DNA of 64,000 nt, taken from contig CP130741.1 in the NCBI GenBank assembly GCA_030586155.1, positions 3,156,680 through 3,220,679 on the forward strand. Direction: 5' to 3'. A model generated the notes under the pieces. That model saw only the letters and a program-made list of their open reading frames with translations. It did not search any database and was not told where the DNA came from. How positions within the stretch are numbered: position 1 is the first letter of the stretch; each line of letters opens with the position of its first letter. Of this stretch, positions 61,383 to 64,000 are shown piece after piece. Source of the DNA: Eubacteriaceae bacterium ES3 (GTDB lineage: Bacteria > Bacillota > Clostridia > Eubacteriales > Eubacteriaceae). The position numbers and the translations under genes were made by a program.

Positions 61383-64000
61383 TTAATATGGCACTACCAG
61401 GAGCCAGTATTTTTCTTCAAACTGCTTAAGTGTTTTTATCAGTCGCTCAAAAAATTCTTCCGGACTTTCTTTAAAAGGCTGTCCAAAACGACCGTAAAGA
61501 ATATCGCCCACTTCTTTAATGGTTGACTTACCTGTAGCATACTTCATCAGCTCATATTCAAAGGGCGATAGTGCCTGCCCCCAGAGCATCGGAAATCCCT
61601 GGGAAAAATCCACATCCCGCCACATTTCGACTAAACGCTGGGGCCGCCAGTCTGTGAGGGAACTGCCTTCAAGATCCTGAATCCGGCTGGCTGCCCCCCG
61701 GGCCAGCATCGTATAGAAAGGTGTCAGTCGCGGTTTATGACGAGAAATAATATTCATCCAGTATTTAGGCGTATTAGGTGCCATGGAATTTTTAAAGCAT
61801 TTTAAAATTTCATCATGGCCCAATTCACCATCATTTAACATTTTTTTAATTTCCTCCACGAAAGACTCAAGATATTCCTGATAAGCCGCCATAATCTCCC
61901 GTCGATTCATCTGCTCACTTTCAAGCATGGGATAATCAGAGATCGACTGCAGTCCCTGGGGATCATAAACCGTCAGCCCATATTTTCCAGAATTAATGCC
62001 AATATCAGTCATTGGGTAAGGCATTAACATACTGGGAGAAATTTCCATCATGCCTGGTCCCAGCCTTAGAAGTTCTGCTCCATAAGCAATATTTTTTTCA
62101 ATATGTTCTCGGTTTTCAAAAGGACCTCCCACTATAAGCGCTCCGAAAACCTGACTCACACCAGCTTCATAGCAGGCTTTAACAACGGTCTTAACCATCT
62201 CCGGTGAGATATTTTTACGGTAGATCTTAAGCATCTCCTGATCGGCTGTTTCAATGCCAATCTGCAACCGGTTCATTCCGGCATCAACCAGCATTTGAAT
62301 CAACTCCGGTCGTCTGCTCAAAGACACCACATCCCCTTCACAATAAAACTGGAACGGCCTGATTTCCTGTAGTTCCTTTGCTTTTTGACAAAATTCAGTA
62401 AGCCACCTGGAGTTGGTCACAAGCGTATCGTCACAGAATTTAAAGTAATTGAGTTGGGGGTATTTTAAGAGGAAATGTTTCATCTCGGCAATGACACTGG
62501 CAACACTTCGCTGTCGTATTGATCGTTCCATGCTCCCTTCATGACAAAAAACACATTGATAAGGGCAACCCCGGCTGGACATGATATAAAGGCTTGTAGT
62601 ATCCACTGGTGAAAGACTTTTATCATAGTCCGGAAAAGGCAGTTCGTCAAGGTTCTCAATCACCTCCCCTTGACCGGTATCAACGACCTGATTATTCTCA
62701 TCAAGAAAGAAAAGTCCCTGAATTCCCGCCAGATTACTTTGCTTGGACAAGCGCTCCAATAAAGCAAGAGCGGGCAGTTCGCCCTCGCCCCGGACAATCG
62801 CACTTGCCCGGGATTCCCTCAGATACTTCTCATCAAGCGCCAGAGCCTCCGGACCGCCAATCATTATAGGGATATTTAATTCCCTGGCTATAAGCGCAGA
62901 AAGCTTTTTCACCACATGTTTATTTTCAAAATCAATAGAAAAGCCAACCGCCAGGAGTTCATCACGGGCAAATGTTTTAATTCTTTTAAGAACCTCATCC
63001 GGACGACATTCGCAGACGGACGTATCATAGCCCTTTGAATCTAAATAGGCTCCCAGGCTGTAAGTACCTAAAAAGGCCCCATTTCTGGAAAAACCTGAGA
63101 TTTCCATCCCTATGGTTGTAACTTTAAATAAAATGACCCGTTTCTTCACTCCAGTATTCTCCTGTTTTGATTGCTGCCACTCACCAATATTTGACAGTGG
63201 TCCGAAAAAGACAACCATTCCTGTATCTTCGAGTTTTTTATAACTCTTAAGCATCTGCTCTTTTAAATCATCCTGATTTTCATACACTTTATGGTAGTGT
63301 TCAAAAAGTTTTCCTGCGATTTCTTCCATCGTCAATTTTCCTGACGCAAAAGACAGCAAATCAAACTCAAAAGGCGACAGAACCAGACCATTTAGTACTG
63401 GAATCTCATCAGTTAGACCTTTTGTCAGGGAAATCGGCGCAAGCCGCTGGGGAATAGCCTGCCAGATACTCTCTGCATTAAAATCTTCGATTAAACGATC
63501 ACCACGGGTTCGGGCCTTGTACTGGGCATTTAAAAACGGTCTGGCTGAATAGCCAAGTCCCATCCACATGCCGGTGAGCCCGTACCGTTCGCTAAGCTCG
63601 TAGGTTTTTAAAATACTCGCTTCCGAAACCTGATCATTGAGAACCATCTCTTTCATCAGCTTTGTGACCATATTGAAAAATTCATTTCGAGCGGCACAGA
63701 TTTCTTCAATCGTCAATGCCGGGGTTTCAATTACTGGAAAATCTCCTACCGAAGTCAAGGCTTTTTCATCTTTGACTACAATCCCAAATTTTTCAGGATT
63801 TTTCGACATGGCTGTTTCTGGAAACGGCATATAAAAAGTGCTGACCACTTCTACCATTCCCTGGCCAGCCTTAATCATTTCCCGCACCGTTTCAAACGTA
63901 TAATCGAGGGTTTCTCGGGTTTCAAGTGCCCCGCCAATAATTATATTTCCGACCAGCTGAGGCAAGCCTGCTGCTTTGGAAACTTCTATCACTTTAAACA
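61383..64000 (-). CDS. Tandem-fused double cobalamin radical SAM maturase, N-terminus outside window
   Basis: A reading frame of more than 870 residues open to the right edge; the GTG at 63992 is not a likely start because homology begins in mid-domain. Visible residues 1-265 are the C-terminal part of one maturase (GLPQLVGNIIIGGALETRETL to the module LSPFEFDLLSFASGKLTMEEIAGKL). After a 20-residue linker a complete second copy follows (about 286-869) with VGFSIDFENK, MIGGPEAL, GEGELPAL and Cys476, 480, 483 in GCPYQCVFCHEGS. It ends with LSPFEYELMKYATGKS. The second copy is closest to maturase 3 by its C-terminus (EKYWLLV/KKYWLTH). Confidence 0.88.
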   Translation of the reverse strand, partial: FKVIEVSKAAGLPQLVGNIIIGGALETRETLDYTFETVREMIKAGQGMVEVVSTFYMPFPETAMSKNPEKFGIVVKDEKALTSVGDFPVIETPALTIEEICAARNEFFNMVTKLMKEMVLNDQVSEASILKTYELSERYGLTGMWMGLGYSARPFLNAQYKARTRGDRLIEDFNAESIWQAIPQRLAPISLTKGLTDEIPVLNGLVLSPFEFDLLSFASGKLTMEEIAGKLFEHYHKVYENQDDLKEQMLKSYKKLEDTGMVVFFGPLSNIGEWQQSKQENTGVKKRVILFKVTTIGMEISGFSRNGAFLGTYSLGAYLDSKGYDTSVCECRPDEVLKRIKTFARDELLAVGFSIDFENKHVVKKLSALIARELNIPIMIGGPEALALDEKYLRESRASAIVRGEGELPALALLERLSKQSNLAGIQGLFFLDENNQVVDTGQGEVIENLDELPFPDYDKSLSPVDTTSLYIMSSRGCPYQCVFCHEGSMERSIRQRSVASVIAEMKHFLLKYPQLNYFKFCDDTLVTNSRWLTEFCQKAKELQEIRPFQFYCEGDVVSLSRRPELIQMLVDAGMNRLQIGIETADQEMLKIYRKNISPEMVKTVVKACYEAGVSQVFGALIVGGPFENREHIEKNIAYGAELLRLGPGMMEISPSMLMPYPMTDIGINSGKYGLTVYDPQGLQSISDYPMLESEQMNRREIMAAYQEYLESFVEEIKKMLNDGELGHDEILKCFKNSMAPNTPKYWMNIISRHKPRLTPFYTMLARGAASRIQDLEGSSLTDWRPQRLVEMWRDVDFSQGFPMLWGQALSPFEYELMKYATGKSTIKEVGDILYGRFGQPFKESPEEFFERLIKTLKQFEEKYWLLVVPY

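Noticed and set aside
48465-64000. Lanthipeptide or thiazole/oxazole class for the peptide cluster
   Set aside because: No LanB, LanC, LanM, YcaO or flavin dehydrogenase gene is visible, and the two main cores lack cysteine.
1-64000. tRNA, rRNA, integrase or prophage features
   Set aside because: I looked for cloverleaf-like segments with CCA-type ends, rRNA stretches and integrase motifs in the gaps and saw none.

Overview
The window looks like chromosomal DNA from a low-to-mid GC Gram-positive anaerobe of the Clostridia. An acetogen-like member of the Eubacteriales is my best guess, not a proven placement. The basis is the gene content (CarD next to a PIN/TRAM membrane protein, DUF1934 next to argS, Tex, DegV, butyrate kinase, a Crp/Fnr regulator, a fused ferritin-like/VIT protein), strong Shine-Dalgarno sites, short intergenic gaps and U-rich hairpin terminators. 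I found no rRNA, tRNA, CRISPR array, prophage or intact transposase.

Layout. 0-2.9 kb: the start of a membrane-anchored PAS protein, a decayed ORF, a pair of paired-DUF-like genes and a hotdog thioesterase. 2.9-9.2 kb: a polyamine block (speD, then a basic amino acid decarboxylase, speE, a carboxynorspermidine dehydrogenase-like gene and nspC), with a structured 287-bp insert inside it and a possible leader with an attenuator in front of speD. 9.2-17.1 kb: an unusual locus encoding a zinc-ribbon protein, an 1875-residue exported protein with about 85 copies of a Gly-Tyr-Asp pentapeptide, and two small multi-span membrane proteins. 17.2-24 kb: a His-tailed EamA transporter, a CcdA/TlpA/Fe-S membrane protein operon, a ferritin-VIT protein, a Crp/Fnr regulator, thioredoxin and two TetR regulators. 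24-36 kb: housekeeping genes (tcdA, argS, ddl, rsmF-like, carD, tex, degV). 36-48 kb: aconitase, a diguanylate cyclase, a small alarmone synthetase with an attenuator-like leader, a zinc-uptake operon (znuA-znuC-znuB-zur) with a perfect palindrome in front, MFS and CDF transporters, and butyrate kinase.

48.4 kb to the right edge: the most notable region, a ribosomally made peptide (RiPP) cluster read leftward. It encodes two Nif11-like precursor peptides with near-identical leaders ending in Gly-Gly and unrelated short cores. It also has a 28-codon orphan that looks like a leader end plus a third core, and four genes for cobalamin-type radical SAM maturases. One of these four genes is a tandem fusion of two maturases, so at least five units are present. 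Export is supplied by a C39-peptidase ABC transporter, a partner ABC transporter and an HlyD-type adaptor. A lone LivJ-like lipoprotein sits between maturation and export, and a MarR regulator follows.

Working model for the cluster: the maturases modify the cores while attached to the shared leader, the C39 domain cuts after Gly-Gly, and the ABC/HlyD machinery exports the product. A strong hairpin between the second precursor and the next maturase probably sets the peptide-to-enzyme ratio. The cluster continues beyond the right edge. All family assignments come from reading motifs by eye, without database searches.
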